Of a stretch of 28,595 nucleotides of DNA, positions 1 through 11,336 are shown piece after piece (position 1 is the first letter of the stretch; every line of letters begins with the position of its first letter). Source of the DNA: Isohypsibius dastychi (Eukaryota; Tardigrada; Eutardigrada; Parachela; Isohypsibiidae). Where the stretch lies: positions 1-28,595 of the forward strand of contig JAQIWT010000206.1 in assembly GCA_034696485.1 (NCBI GenBank), read 5' to 3'. Under the pieces are notes generated by a model, which saw nothing but the letters and a program-made list of their open reading frames with translations, had not been told where the DNA came from and ran no database searches. The translations under genes were made by a program, and so were the position numbers.

Positions 1-29
1 CCCCCCCCCCCCGCCCCCCCCCCCCCCCC
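1..29. repeat. Poly-C tract at the window edge
   Basis: Positions 1-29 are all C except a single G at 13. The tract is low complexity and may mark a contig break. Similar C or G homopolymers recur elsewhere in the window. Confidence 0.95.
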
Positions 30-849
30 GAATCACATCACAAACCTGTTCAAGAATACTTTCTTAGAAACAAACAAGAATGATATCATTGTTGATATGA
101 ATGTTCATCATTGATATCATGTATGATAGTTTACAGTTAATACAAGACATGCCAAATTGAAAGTTATCTACAGGGTGTTGCGATTGATTTTTTATTCCGA
201 GTAGGAAATCAACTGTGGTGCCAATCACGGTCATTACTGCGCTAAATAAAAAATTACTTGACTGTAATCAGGAGAATTGTTTTTTGTTCTGTTTCTCGGA
301 TAGAAGCTCTGCGAAAATGTTACAGGAAGATCCAAGTCGCAGTTCTGGCCCCGTTCTTCCCCGAAATCTAATTTTAACCTGGGTAAATTTCGCTTTACAC
401 TTGGGCGTAACCCTGATGTTGTTTCTAGGTGCGCCACTGGATTTATCAGGACTGCGCAGAGGATATCGATACAATGCGGAGTCTACCTTGCTGCCGAAAG
501 TCGTCATCGGAAACTGTCACTTGAATCTTCGTAATTATCTATAATCAAAAGAGTCTTGTTTCGGTTTAGTTTTTTTTCGTTGTTGGTCTACATCCTGTGA
601 TTATTGAAAAAGCGTAATTGAGTGGTGGGGCAGTTTTTTTCTTCAGTTCAAAAGTTGAAAGTATAAAAACAAGTTTATAAGACACCATGCAAGAATTTGA
701 GAACTGGCAGCCTCATTTGTTGAGAAATATAAAACACATAATCTCGGATACTCACAAAAAACATGTCTCTGAATGATCAGATGAATAATTTGGGAGGTAA
801 ATTGAAACTGACTGGTAGGATGCGTTACCATGTCTGACACTCGACGCGC
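30..849. other. No gene recognised; 3' flank of the neuropeptide gene
   Basis: An open frame on the plus strand (215-544) has no recognisable domain and no supporting splice context, so I do not call it. This stretch lies downstream of the minus-strand allatostatin-C gene and should hold its 3' UTR. I did not find a convincing AATAAA for that gene. Confidence 0.5.
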
Positions 850-1951
850 CTATTTCCGCCTTCCGAAACATGCGACGGCGTTTATGCTGCATAGACGATA
901 TCTGTTCCGCTTGAATGGTTCCGCTCTCTGTAAACAAAAAGGAGACGTGTTTTACAATGTATTTTTTCGAATTTAACTGTTGAGTAAAGACCTACTTTAA
1001 ACGCATAATTGGCGGATCTGAGATTCTCGTTCGCCTGCTTCCTGAGCACATAATCCAGCACGGCGTCATCGTAGGCAGGCACGGCAACTGACTGCAAAGG
1101 TCAACAAAATTAGAGATTCATCAATAATTTACGAAACGGTTTATATTCATGCATGCGGCGACATATTTGTCATATGGGGAATACCATACGTAGAATGTTT
1201 TCAGTTTTGAAAGAGTTTACGGTAACAGTTTTTGGACAGCAACGCCTCCCACCCTGGAAAAGTCCAGGCCAGACCCGAAGCACCCATACTATTCACTTTG
1301 CGTCAGATAACGCTTGCCGCTACCGGGGAGTTATGCTTCTCAATATACACTCAAACACAACCCAAAATACAGCGGCGTAAATTGCGGTCGTAAATATGTA
1401 TGAGCTGAGTCTAATACGTCTAGTCTTCAAATCGAGGTCTTATAAAATCAGGATTCCGTCCCTCACAAAAGAAAAATCGCAAAGCAGTGCAATCGAAATT
1501 ATTGAGTGACACTGCTTCTGAGTGGAAACACGGTAAGTGTTAGCTGCTCACGACAAATTTTCGAATTTCCGTAAAGGCATTTGGGAGATGAGGTCACTTG
1601 AAGCTTTCCACATTGGAAGGCAGGGGACAAATTTTCATTATTACCGGCATTATGGTTAGACCTTTTGAATTTCTGTGCTCTCTCGTCTCGATTATATAGC
1701 GCTGGTTCAACTGTGAAAGTAATATTCCGGCCTTTGAAGATGAAATACTGGATGCTATGTTTAAAATGAAATCTCATTCAAATGGATCTCTTGCTAAAAT
1801 AAATAAAGTGATGGAAACAGCTCACGGGTGAAGAACTTACATTGTCCAAACTAAGTCCATTGGATTCAGGGATGACTTGAGCAAGCACGGTTCGGACAAA
1901 CATCACGGAGCACAGTAGCAAAACAGCGTGGAATATATTCCAAGAGGTCAT
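850..1951 (-). CDS. Allatostatin-C-type neuropeptide precursor (3 exons, 94 aa)
   Basis: This is a secreted preprohormone for a cyclic, amidated peptide of the allatostatin-C family, whose members act on somatostatin-receptor-like GPCRs. Exons are 1951-1841, 1091-996 and 927-850, both introns are phase 0, and donors are GTAAGT and GTAGGT. Residues 1-24 form a signal peptide with likely cleavage at VLA/Q. The middle exon has a DYVLRKQ-type stretch, like the conserved spacer of other AST-C precursors. The last exon reads ...KR-N-RYRLCSINAVACF-G-RRK. Cys82 and Cys89 enclose a 6-residue loop, Phe90 is followed by Gly91 as amide donor, and dibasic or tribasic sites flank the peptide. The RYRxC and NAVxCF elements match the arthropod AST-C/CC consensus. 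It is a single-peptide precursor of usual length. The start is supported by the signal peptide and the TATA box about 85 bp upstream. The family call is strong; the subtype (C, CC or CCC) is unresolved. Confidence 0.9.
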
Positions 1952-2032
1952 TTTTGCAGAATTCCAAAAAATGGGGGCAGCCAACCAACTGACTAACTGA
2001 CTTGTACTCCAATTCCTCTGAATGAGCACAGC

Positions 2033-2039
2033 TTATATA
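2033..2039 (-). promoter_or_regulatory. TATA box of the allatostatin-C gene
   Basis: TATATAA is read on the minus strand, 82 bp before the start codon at 1951. Two TCAGTT initiator-like motifs lie downstream at 2000-1995 and 1992-1987. The spacing to the first is slightly long (about 40 bp), so the exact start site is uncertain. Confidence 0.6.
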
Positions 2040-2049
2040 GGTCGAGCAA

Positions 2050-4500
2050 AGGGTGGTCATGAAGCTGTTACTTCCTGTTCCTGTATCCTGGGTGAGCAAT
2101 CAAAGATTCACGTCAGACTTCAGGCGCTGCGGGGAATTGGTCCGTCGATGACAGGTGTAACCTTCCCTTTTCCATATCATCCTGTCATGCCTCTCATCCG
2201 CGCATTAGAGACTTTTTTAATAAATCACAGAACGTGTGCGGAGTTGTTGATTGTATTGTGCGCAGAGATGGGATTGGATTTCATCTTTTCAATTTGCGAT
2301 ACATTCACTCCCCAGTCTACAACGCAGCTGCAACGTGTGTGTAATTCCAAAGAATTATTTACGTTTTAAGCTACGGGTCAGCCATAGGGTATTTTGGCGG
2401 ATATGTTGTCTTCGTTAGATAATACAGAAAACGGCGACCAATTGTGGAACAGACTGGAATTACTGATAACAGTTGTCTCATTACAACTGGTGTTGTTTGA
2501 TTTCAAGTAATAGGTGCAAGTGAATGACCTCGATTTCACCCAGTAAGTTCACGTGCGGAATTCGCGAGCATGCCCTGCTCGCCGGTGCGGAGAAAAATGA
2601 TCGAGAAGATGTGAGAGGACAAAATTTTATACAACAAGTTATTCTGTCGAAGTTCTCTGTCGAATGTTTTCTTTTTTCTGAAGTTATTCTGTCGAAGCGG
2701 GAGTTCTCTTCTGTGAACCAGATGTTGCACGCCAAGGTGTATTCTATATATGGTAAACTTTTATTCACCATTTGCAAGGATGTTTTCAGATTCGTGCTAT
2801 TTATAACAAAAAAACAAGTCGTGTTGGCCGAATCATAACAATTCTTATTCGGTGACTTGGGAACTGACCGGACCTTTCGTTTAAAGACAGTTTCGTTTAG
2901 TTTGGGCCCTCTGTGGCCGTTCGTTCCCGAGGCTTATGATGACGCTGATGCTAAATAAATTAATTGATCATTTTTTCGAACTAGGCCACCATATACGCCT
3001 GGGACATGGGGCGATAGGTTTCCTGATTTTCGTAGATAGGATACGATCCATATACAAGTCAGGTAGAAAAAATCGGTCACGGCTGTGATAAGTTCGTCAA
3101 CTTTAATAAAAGTAGGTCTGAAATGGGCAGTAGCAACAGGCTCAGTTTTCAAACAGGATCTGCTTTTGTGCCAGTTGTGAAGTCCATCTACCACATACAT
3201 AGTCTCGAGTCTCGACCGATCATTTCAGCCACATGTATTCAGCGCATTCGTGCGAAGAGGGTGTTTGAGGAAGCGTACAGGGGTATGGGAATGGTCGCTC
3301 GGGGTCAAAGTAATCGTCGGTTTTTGTCAGACAGTTTTGTTTCAGTTCAGTTGCCGCTTACCAGCACGTCTGTTGGCAATTAGGCGATCCTAACTGCCAG
3401 GTTCACCAACGTGGAGATGAATTGTAACATCGATAGCGACCCGATCTTTTGCTGAAGATTCTTCCCCGCATAGATATTCCGACAAATCATACCTCGTATG
3501 CGCATGAAATCAAACGCTTTTGATCGCACCTAACGAAGAACCGCCTACCTACTGCCATTCGCTAGTCACACGATTTTTAGATTACGATGAAATATTTTTC
3601 ATGGACGTTTGTTGTGATTGGGAGTCTAACCAGTCTAACCAAAAAGCATGTTTTACTTTCATTAATTTTACCCAAAGTGTTTGGTCGTGGAAACCTGGGA
3701 GAGTATCAGAGTATACTATTGATAGGTTCCAATTGTATCTTTTGTTAAATATTCAGAAATACCAAACATTTTAATCATTTTCTGGACTTGTCTGTTCAGT
3801 ATGGGCCGAATTGCAAGAGAGCAAATTACTGGTGGTGGAAACGGTAATTAGAAGGCGAGTGAGGAACCCCCAAGAGAGACAGCGGAAACGATTGTCCGGG
3901 GCATGCAGGGAGTTGAGTTGCGAGACACGCACACATGACCAAATCCGGCCTATATCCTACTTATCGATTTCAATACCCATCCATAACAAGCAACATCTTT
4001 CACCAATCTTCTCCACGAGAAATAAAAAACATTTTCTATTTCTCTTGACCCTCACAAGATTAGCCGAACAACAGTTCGCTGATTGTTTGTGTCAGTTCGT
4101 TCAAGAAACGGATTGAAAAATGCTGAAGAGAGGAGAAAACACCAATTTAAATAAGGCCTCTCAGGAACATTTGATCCCGAATGACTGACTGCTTCATTCA
4201 CTGTCTGGATTAAATGTGCTTCTGACTTTCAACGCGCCTGCATCGATCTCTCCCTTCCTTAACCAGAGATAGGGAGGCAAGGGAAGAAAAGCATGCCAGG
4301 GGATGAGGGGAGCTTGTTCCCCGTTTCTCATTGAGCTCCTCTCCTTTTTACCACATTGGCACGCACACACAAATAAACAGTTGGATTGCATACTCAGGAG
4401 CTGACATGCATCGACGCCGATCATCAAATTTGATGGCTAATTTGCCAGTTTTTTCCCATCCACGGATTAAATCATCTTGGTTGCTTGTAATTGCCTGTCC
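2050..4500. other. About 2.5 kb with no recognised gene between divergent promoters
   Basis: The stretch lies between the promoter of the minus-strand neuropeptide gene and that of the plus-strand TARP gene. Open frames here (for example 2524-2838, 2934-3200, 3520-3774, 3811-4116) have no recognisable domains and no paired splice signals that give a longer protein. It probably holds regulatory DNA for the two neural genes, which is inference from position only. Confidence 0.5.
2637..2712. repeat. Short imperfect direct repeat
   Basis: The unit GTTATTCTGTCGAAG followed by TTCTCT occurs twice, at about 2639 and 2684. The second copy has a 5-6 base insertion. It looks like a local duplication in noncoding DNA. 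Confidence 0.7.
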
Positions 4501-4503
4501 ATC

Positions 4504-4509
4504 TATATA
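4504..4509 (+). promoter_or_regulatory. Possible TATA box of the TARP gene
   Basis: TATATA stands about 95 bp before the start codon at 4602, leaving room for a short leader. There is an upstream ATG at 4534 with a very short reading frame. The assignment rests on motif and spacing only. Confidence 0.35.
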
Positions 4510-4601
4510 GTTCGCCTTGCCCTGGAGTGACAGAATGGATGTCGATTGGAAAATGTGCATGATATGATTAGAATCATTCTCTTCTTTCTGCAACGCGGAT
4601 C

Positions 4602-7151
4602 ATGCTGCTGGAGTGGAGCACAAGCACCGTAGCTCGCGTCAGCCATTTGCTCAATGTGGTGGCCATTTCGTGCTTGATGACGTCATTGGTCACCAACCAT
4701 TGGATTCTGACCGAAGAACGCGTGTTGGAGGCGGTGAATAATCCGGAGATGAGGAATAGTCTGCCTGGGTATAAGTTGAGGAATCACAATTATACGATAC
4801 GGAGGACCGAGTCGGGCATGTGGCGATTCTGTCAGAAAGAACGTAAGGCTTCATGAATGGGGGTCTGTTAATCAGATTGTATATGTGTCAATTGCAGCTG
4901 AGCAAGAAAGTATGGATTGCTTCTGGATTGAACACTACGTGCCTGATCATACTAAACTGGTCGATCCCCGCAATGCCACCACATGCATTTTATGTAAGTT
5001 GACGCTATTTACATTTGTCTCATCTGCAAAGAATAAATCAACTGCCGATTTTCGTAATATCTTACAAAGCATGTGAGTCTGACAAATAGGTTTTTTTACA
5101 CAAAAACTCTTCAGGAAACGAGTGCAATTGTATATTCTATATTATGAAATGGCCTTTTGAATTTCGTGGAAGATGATCTGAGTGATCTATTAGTTTAGTG
5201 TATGGCGAGTGGCAAAGTGGGTGATTCTCAGGAAATAAGAGAAGAGAAACGTATCAGCATTGCCAATGAGGCTGGGGAGGCTGGGGTGTGTTTACTTTGC
5301 ATAAGAAAGTGACATTGAAATCCAGATTACTTGCTAGTCAACGTCTGCGCTGGCTGCCGAGTCTCGCTGTGGTTATTGCCATACGAGATGCTGTCATAAA
5401 TCATCTTGAAAATGAACTGTCATTTTGTTCCACTAACCTTGCTCTTGTTAGAATAATAAGGAACTTTGGGTTAACGTTAAATGAAAGATGACTGATTGTT
5501 GATGAACGCTGCAGTAAGAAGGATCTTTCCCTATAAAATAAATAAATAAATAATGAGCAATTCGTAAAATTGTTGTAAAGCCTGAGGAGCTAGATTGAAC
5601 ACTCATATCAGAATTAACAAGTTTTCCTGCAAGTTGTCGCTTCTTGTGCTAAATAACTGTTAGATCGTGGCAACTGAAGAAATTTTCAATAGTCAGCGGA
5701 GATAAATATTATAAGTGATGAGTGATAATGTGTTTGAGGTGCAGAGAGCGTCAGTTATTCAGAAGATTTATCGTTCTGCTCTTTCCATTCGGCCGAGCTT
5801 GAGTATAAGTCGTGACCTTTCAATCAGGCAAACCGAATTTAGTACACGTTTGGGTATTCTCAAAAGTGCAAAATCTGTTGACCATTCACCCAGTCAAGCA
5901 GTGTCAGCGGAGCGGTACCATGCAGGAATTTTCTAGCTGGCTCACGCGACTGAGTTCCAGTTTAGTTTATGAGGTCATTGTGCAAGCTATTTGAAATGGA
6001 CTTGCTAAGGTTAAATGTGTCATGTTTCCAGATCCGTACCTCACAGGTCAGATAAACGAGTAATTCAGAGATCATTGAGAGCCACCCCAAAACTGAAACG
6101 CTAAAACACGTGAATATTCCAGAATGGTCACAACTGCGCATTCTAAGCAAAAATTTATCTGCGCGTTTGTTTCTGCTCTGTGCTGTTTCTTCTAACGCGG
6201 AAGCGTTTAGACCGATTTGTGTCATTGTAATCCTAGTGATTTTCAATCTTGAAATAACCACGGCGTACTGACCTCGGTTTCCTTTGTTAACCAGATGCGA
6301 CGATGATATCAATGCCTTCTCTGGTATCAGCTGCCGGTGTTGCCGCTCTGGGTCTGATAACCAACCTGCTCATCCGCTCCCGCAAAATCTGGATCTTTGT
6401 CACCGGGATCACTTACGTCATGGCGGGCATATGTACATTCACTTGCCTCGTTCTCTTCATCACCTACATTGTTCAGGAGCTCGACCACAAAGAGGACGAA
6501 CGCGGCAGTGATGGAGATCCTGTTTTCACCTTCTCCTATGGCTACTCAATGTTCCTGGCCATGGTCGCCTTCTGCTGCCAAGAACTGGGTGGGATTGGAC
6601 TAGTCTACTTGAGTGTCGCCAAATTCCATGAGCACTGGACCAAAAAAGATAGACTAGCTGAGCGCAATCACCGCCAAATGATGTCTTTTGAAGGGGGCAA
6701 CTACTACGACCCCTACCAAGTCGTTCTCAAACATAACAGTAACAATCACCATTATGCCAGCATGGAATTGGCGTTAGAATCCGGTAAACGGTTCACCAGT
6801 CCCAGACTACATCGAAAGTGCATGACCGAACCGGATTTGGATTCAAGAACACGTGACCTTTATGTTGGGAATCACTTCAACTGTTCGTACAACGTACCGA
6901 ATCATCATCCGACTTCCATGACCAGGAATAGCTCAACACGGTCAGCGGGTAACAGCCATAGGGAACAGAATCACAGAACGGTCACTTTTTCGGATGATGG
7001 ACCAGTGCGTAACCCGGCAATGTTCACTTATGCTCCCAATAGCTATGGCTATACTCCGTCTTCCCATACATACGCCCAAGTGACCAAAGACTTCTCGACG
7101 GCATCGAATTCTAGACATAATAATACAGACTGGCGAATGACCCCCGTGTGA
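4602..7151 (+). CDS. Stargazin-like TARP / calcium-channel gamma subunit (3 exons, 397 aa)
   Basis: Members of this PMP22/claudin-fold family are 4-TM auxiliary subunits that traffic and modulate AMPA-type glutamate receptors or calcium channels at the plasma membrane. Exons are 4602-4842, 4898-4993 and 6295-7151, with phases that agree across GTAAGG and GTAAGT donors. TM1 spans about 12-34. The first extracellular loop holds W34, the GMWRFC motif (72-77, the family GLWxxC) and C88, plus N-glycosylation sites at N63 (NYT) and in RNATT. TM2, TM3 and TM4 lie near 118-138, 145-170 and 190-215. The run FSYGYSMFLAMVAF before TM4 is typical of TARPs. The long cytoplasmic tail is rich in Ser, Asn, His and Tyr and ends in MTPV, a class I PDZ ligand like the TTPV of type I TARPs. 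The 1.3 kb second intron holds no exon I can support. Subtype is unresolved. Confidence 0.9.
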
Positions 7152-8187
7152 GTTACACAACTCTGTGATAAATGGCTTGTTGGTTCTGTTGTTCTGTAAG
7201 TGCATCATGGTGAAAGAAACACAAAAGATTATTTTGAAAATCAGAACAATGACCCTCTTTCGACAATCGCGTAGATGAGTGATTGGCTCGATCATAACTT
7301 GGATGGTAGAAATAGAACATGTATTAGGGAATCCTTTTCCGCAATTTTAATTCGAATCGTCAGGATGAGCTGGACATGAATCATGTTGGAAGGATCAGAA
7401 AGGGTTTCTCGCGGTTAAACGGCTTGATTAAGCAAGAACTTGAGTCCCATTACAGTACATTCCGGGCTTGGAAGATGACTCTAATGGTTCTTTCCCCCTT
7501 AGTTTCCACGTTCGATTTTTTTCTTGATCTCGGAACATGAACATGTACTGGCAGAAATTTTCGTGACCCCCTGGCGGTTAACGCATGTAACCCGAGACAG
7601 GTTTTGGTACTGGCCTAAATACAAAGAATTTGCACGATCCGCAAGATGCTGTGATCATGGCCACTTGTATACAGTATTAGTCTCGCCAATGAGCCGGGCT
7701 TCTTTTTCGCACTGTTGGCACCGATTGACTCTAGATTGCTGATCTACCGCTTGCCCATTGTGTGACCTGTTGTCCGGTCGATCTGGATTAAAGAGTGGTG
7801 AACCAGAAAACGGTAGCCCGGTGATGTAATTGTGAAAAGAACGCTGGACGCATAACATTGCTCCTTGTGACGTGTTCTCTCGGGCCGCTGAACAAGCACG
7901 AACAACAGTACTGTACAGTACTGTATGCCACATGAAATCCACAAGATCAGCATGTGTGACTATTGTCATTTGTACCTATTTCACTAGCTTGAAATTTACC
8001 TAGTACAAACAACGTGGGGGATGGTGGCTTAATTAGCCTGCTGACATCGCAGATCAGGGGTCTTTCACTGACAACCACTGAATTTGCGGATCTCGCCATA
8101 ATGTATGGTGTCAGCTCGTGAGGGAGATGTGATGTTTGAACTTCGTTCACGTCCAACGTATGCGAGCGCGTCACCCCTCAACGATCG
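7152..8187. other. Intergenic; includes a segment shared with the gustatory-receptor pseudogene
   Basis: No gene was recognised. About 7830-7980 resembles about 20680-20830, upstream of the receptor pseudogene; both share a run around CTTTGTGACGTGTT or CCTTGTGACGTGTT and the later CAGCAT...TTGTCAT blocks. So the duplicated unit began upstream of the receptor promoter. Confidence 0.6.
7905..7924. repeat. Perfect 20-bp palindrome
   Basis: The 20 bases reading ACAGTACTGT twice in tandem equal their own reverse complement. The palindrome lies about 260 bp upstream of the receptor TATA box. It could be a dimeric factor site or simply a small inverted duplication. Confidence 0.9.
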
Positions 8188-8195
8188 TATATAAA
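8188..8195 (+). promoter_or_regulatory. TATA box of the gustatory-receptor-like gene
   Basis: TATATAAA stands 95 bp before the ATG at 8283. It lies inside the 5' part of the long open frame that starts at 8136. This argues that the upstream in-frame ATGs (8136 and following) are not transcribed and that 8283 is the start. Confidence 0.65.
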
Positions 8196-8282
8196 CATTC
8201 GCAAGTCTTGCAGATTGCAACAGTGCAAGAGCCTGACACACACTGCCTAATTCGTTCGAGACCTGAAAAATATTCGTCAGGA

Positions 8283-9751
8283 ATGACCGTGGAACAACCA
8301 TCTCTGACCATCATCCCAAAATGGTTCATTCGATACCTGCAAGTCACTGGTCTGCAGCCGTACCCTCTCCGACCTAATCCGACCTTGACTTGTCGAGTTG
8401 GACTTGCAGTTTGGTCGGCACTGTTCTTTGTTCCTTACATGTTCGCTGCTTATTTCGCGCTGAACGGATACGTGGAAGCCAATCTTCGAGTTCTACGCGA
8501 GCTCGAATTTTTCAATCTCATCACTTTAGTCATGCAAGTTGCCATTGTTGTCCACGCACCACTCCAACTACTTGTCATTTTCTGGAAATTCCGGAAACTT
8601 GGCAAACTCCTAGGTCGATTCGAATCTACATTCACCAAGCTGACATTGATCCCGTTTAGTCACATTTGGGCGTTGCGCGTTATTGCTGTTGTACTGATCG
8701 GGTTGCTCTTGATTTCCATCGTTAGTGTCACCGTCGCAAATTTTTATTCATTACAGTTATTTTTAAAGATTACGCGCTTATGGTTTCCCGAGGAAGTGCA
8801 CGAGTTTGAGTCGAGCTCTGCAGATGGTCATCAATTTGACGTTGTATTCATTGTCGCAACAGTGTTCCAATGTAACGCAGACCTTGCAGTCCCTTGCTTA
8901 GCTTGTTATATGGCGTGCTGCATGTATACCGCACTCTCTCATCTCACCACCGTTCTGAAACGAAGCAGCAATCGGTCAGTTGAAGAGCAGCTGTTCTCTA
9001 TCAACTGGACCACGACTGCTTACCGTCATTTGAAGGCATTATCAGATACAATGAATGATATGTTTTCCTACATCGTTCTTCTAAGCTGCATCAGGGAGCT
9101 CATCACAATTATTGCGCTCCTGGCATCCCTTCTTCAGCTCCCTTTGGAGGCAGTCAAAGGGGAAACTGATGAGGATGTTGGTATGCGTGATCTCCTGGAT
9201 ATCGCCTTTAAGCCAACGCTATATGCATTCACGGCCGTCACCGGTGTGAACATGTTGGTGCGCTACATCATTTTTATCAGTTTGCAGGAACAAGTGAGGC
9301 TTTGGAGCAATCCACCATTAAAATGTTTACTCATCGTTTAATCTCTAGAGTGGAACGTTGCGCAAACAGATGAACAAAAACCTGGCTGTCACAGAGGATG
9401 CCAACCTGATGGAGAAGTACTCACGGGCTATTGATGTGATCGCTCGGGAAACAATCGCCGTCTCCGCTGGCGGATTTTTCAATTTGACGAAAGAGTACTT
9501 GACAACAGTGAGTATCGCTTGTATCTTTGAGCTGAGCGGAATATTTGTAGTGGATGTTTCAGGTGTTTGGTTTACTGATCACCTATTTTCTGCTGATCTA
9601 CCAAACGAGAGACAGCAAAAGTGACATGAGGGAGCTGCTTAAAGTGGACCAGTTCAATCGTGTTATAAACATTTTGAAATGGAATGGAACCGTTGCAACG
9701 GTTGACGCACCTGGGATGGCAGCGGTACATTTTTCCAATGCAACTCAATAG
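8283..9751 (+). CDS. Gustatory-receptor-like 7TM protein (3 exons, 452 aa)
   Basis: Arthropod-type gustatory receptors are ligand-gated cation channels with seven TMs and an intracellular N terminus, used in chemosensation. Exons are 8283-9293, 9349-9507 and 9563-9751. Both introns are 55 bp and phase 0, as is usual for the C-terminal introns of this superfamily. Seven hydrophobic segments are visible, beginning near CRVGLAVWSALFFVPYMF and ELEFFNLITLVMQVAIVV and ending with the signature. In TM7 the signature reads GLLITYFLLIYQ at 393-404 (family TYhhhhhQ), preceded by AGGFFNLTKEYL, which matches the family GxF motif. Length is normal apart from a longer C-terminal tail (about 48 residues after the signature). 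A decayed partial copy lies at 20.7-21.7 kb. The ligand cannot be inferred. The start was chosen from the TATA position; an upstream start would add 49 residues. Confidence 0.88.
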
Positions 9752-9798
9752 GATAACTGATGAATGTGGCTTTGCAAGAGAGGATGTGAATACAAGTT

Positions 9799-9804
9799 AA
9801 TAAA
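9799..9804 (+). terminator. Poly(A) signal AATAAA after the receptor gene
   Basis: A canonical AATAAA stands 48 bp after the stop codon at 9749-9751. The spacing is normal for a compact animal gene. Confidence 0.65.
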
Positions 9805-9839
9805 CATTGTCCAATCCCAGATCGTTCAGTTAACCTACT

Positions 9840-11322
9840 GGAGACCACTGACGACATTTGTGGCGGGTCGGGGTCTCGATTTTTCCTGTCAATACGATTA
9901 TAGCTGAAAACATCCGAACAACTGATATCGATAAATGAGACCCTGGTCTAAAATTAGAATCAGGAACCGAAGTATCATCGTGCAGCGGAGTCCAGCTGCA
10001 CGTGGTTAAAGTTGACCAATTTGGCACTTTTTTGGCACCAGTGGGTCCACGCCGATATAATGGCACCCACTGTCTAGAAAAATCCAGTAAAAAATACTCG
10101 AAGTCTCATCATCCATTTGTATCATAATCCGACAGGATTTGGGATTTGAACGAAAACTCATGAAATGGTGGATGATCGAATTTTCGAAGGAACATTTGTC
10201 TTCAGTGGGCATCGATAGGTTGGTGGACGATTACGGATCTCACGAACTTACCATCGGATTTCTTCATACTTAGGCTCATTAGAACGACAAAGATTTATTA
10301 TAGAGGAAAAAATGAATCAAGAAACGAAAAACTGACCACTGGCTATTTTTGGTCCGAAGTCGGAGAAAATCAAGCAGGTTTTTTGTGGCTTGTTAAATAG
10401 CATTGAGAATGCAGGCATTTAAGTCTAAAAGCTGGCAGATTACGGTACTGTGGCAACTATCTCAAAGCATGGCGCCAAGTCGGTCAAACCACGAGATCGA
10501 GACCAATCCGTCCGAATTCATAAAAACGTACACCGGAAATGTTGTTCCCTGAGTCGCATGAGCCGCCTGTTTTCTCAATTGGGAGGTATGAGGGTGCTCA
10601 GAACACGCTCCGTATCAAAACTGAACGGAACCGAGAATGTTGCACGAAATGTGGAATGAATACGGGAAGGCTGCGCTCTAAAAAGCATGTAGTGCGGGTC
10701 CATCATGATTGCGGTTCTGCATTTCTTAAACAGATTCGTGACCAATTATGAAAGTGAGCACATATCTTACAATAGCAGTCATACCGCATAAGTCCAAACT
10801 GATTTTGATGCAATTTCATCTTTTCATTGTTGGATGGAAAATTGCAGCTGGGTTTTTGTGACCTTTTGCCCAAACTATTGACCAATGGTCAGCTGATTCC
10901 TTTTGGTTAAATATTCCGCCATGAATGATTTTTTTCTTTCCAATGAGCTCAAGAATGACCGATTCGGATCGTAACTTATCGAGAAGCAGTGACCGCCACA
11001 AATGTGGCGATGCCCACTGACGACAAATGTTCCCGTCATTAAATTTTTTTGACCGCTGGTCAAAAAAATTGAAAGATAGCGCGTTGAATTCGTATCTTTT
11101 TTCTGACTCAGAAGGCGAGAATTTTTTGAAATCGCCAGCTTCCTTCAGGTAGCGGGCATCGATAGGTTAAGTAGTTTTGTAAATTTGTTGGCTCCATGTT
11201 TGTCTCGAGTCGAATCCTTGCGTTTCTGCCAAAAATTCCAATACGTACTAAAAGTTCTGATGCCAGGTGCGACGTACAAAAGGTCACTTTTTCAAACCAT
11301 GATCCACATTCATATCGTGGAG
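9840..11322. repeat. Gene-free stretch with diverged inverted and direct repeats
   Basis: No gene was recognised. A 26-bp arm at 10189-10214 matches the reverse complement of 11008-11033 at 25 of 26 positions, with weaker similarity continuing about 130 bp inward. The 15-mer GGGCATCGATAGGTT occurs at 10207 and 11154. CCACTGACGACA occurs near 9843 and 11014. The pieces look like old copies of one dispersed repeat, but I could not find target duplications or coding remains to classify it. Confidence 0.6.
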
Positions 11323-11336
11323 CCCCCCCCCCCCCC
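11323..11336. repeat. C14 homopolymer
   Basis: An uninterrupted run of 14 C. It closely resembles runs at 18246-18259 (G14) and 23716-23729 (C14). Confidence 0.95.

Noticed and set aside
215-544. Plus-strand open frame of 109 residues near the left end
   Set aside because: No domain, no homologous copy in the window, no promoter or splice support. It is consistent with a chance frame.
2934-3200. Minus-strand protein with a polar C-terminal tail near 2980-3060
   Set aside because: The attractive frame has an upstream TGA with no splice acceptor between it and the segment, and no start codon. No gene can be built.
8136-8282. Longer N terminus for the gustatory-receptor gene, starting at 8136
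   Set aside because: A TATATAAA box at 8188-8195 lies inside this part, so transcription should begin near 8220. The added residues are not membrane-like, and 8283 fits the family N terminus.
10189-11033. A DNA transposon bounded by the CAGTGGGCATCG inverted pair
   Set aside because: Similarity runs outward past the supposed ends and the flanks show no target duplication, so the arms are parts of inverted repeat copies, not terminal repeats.
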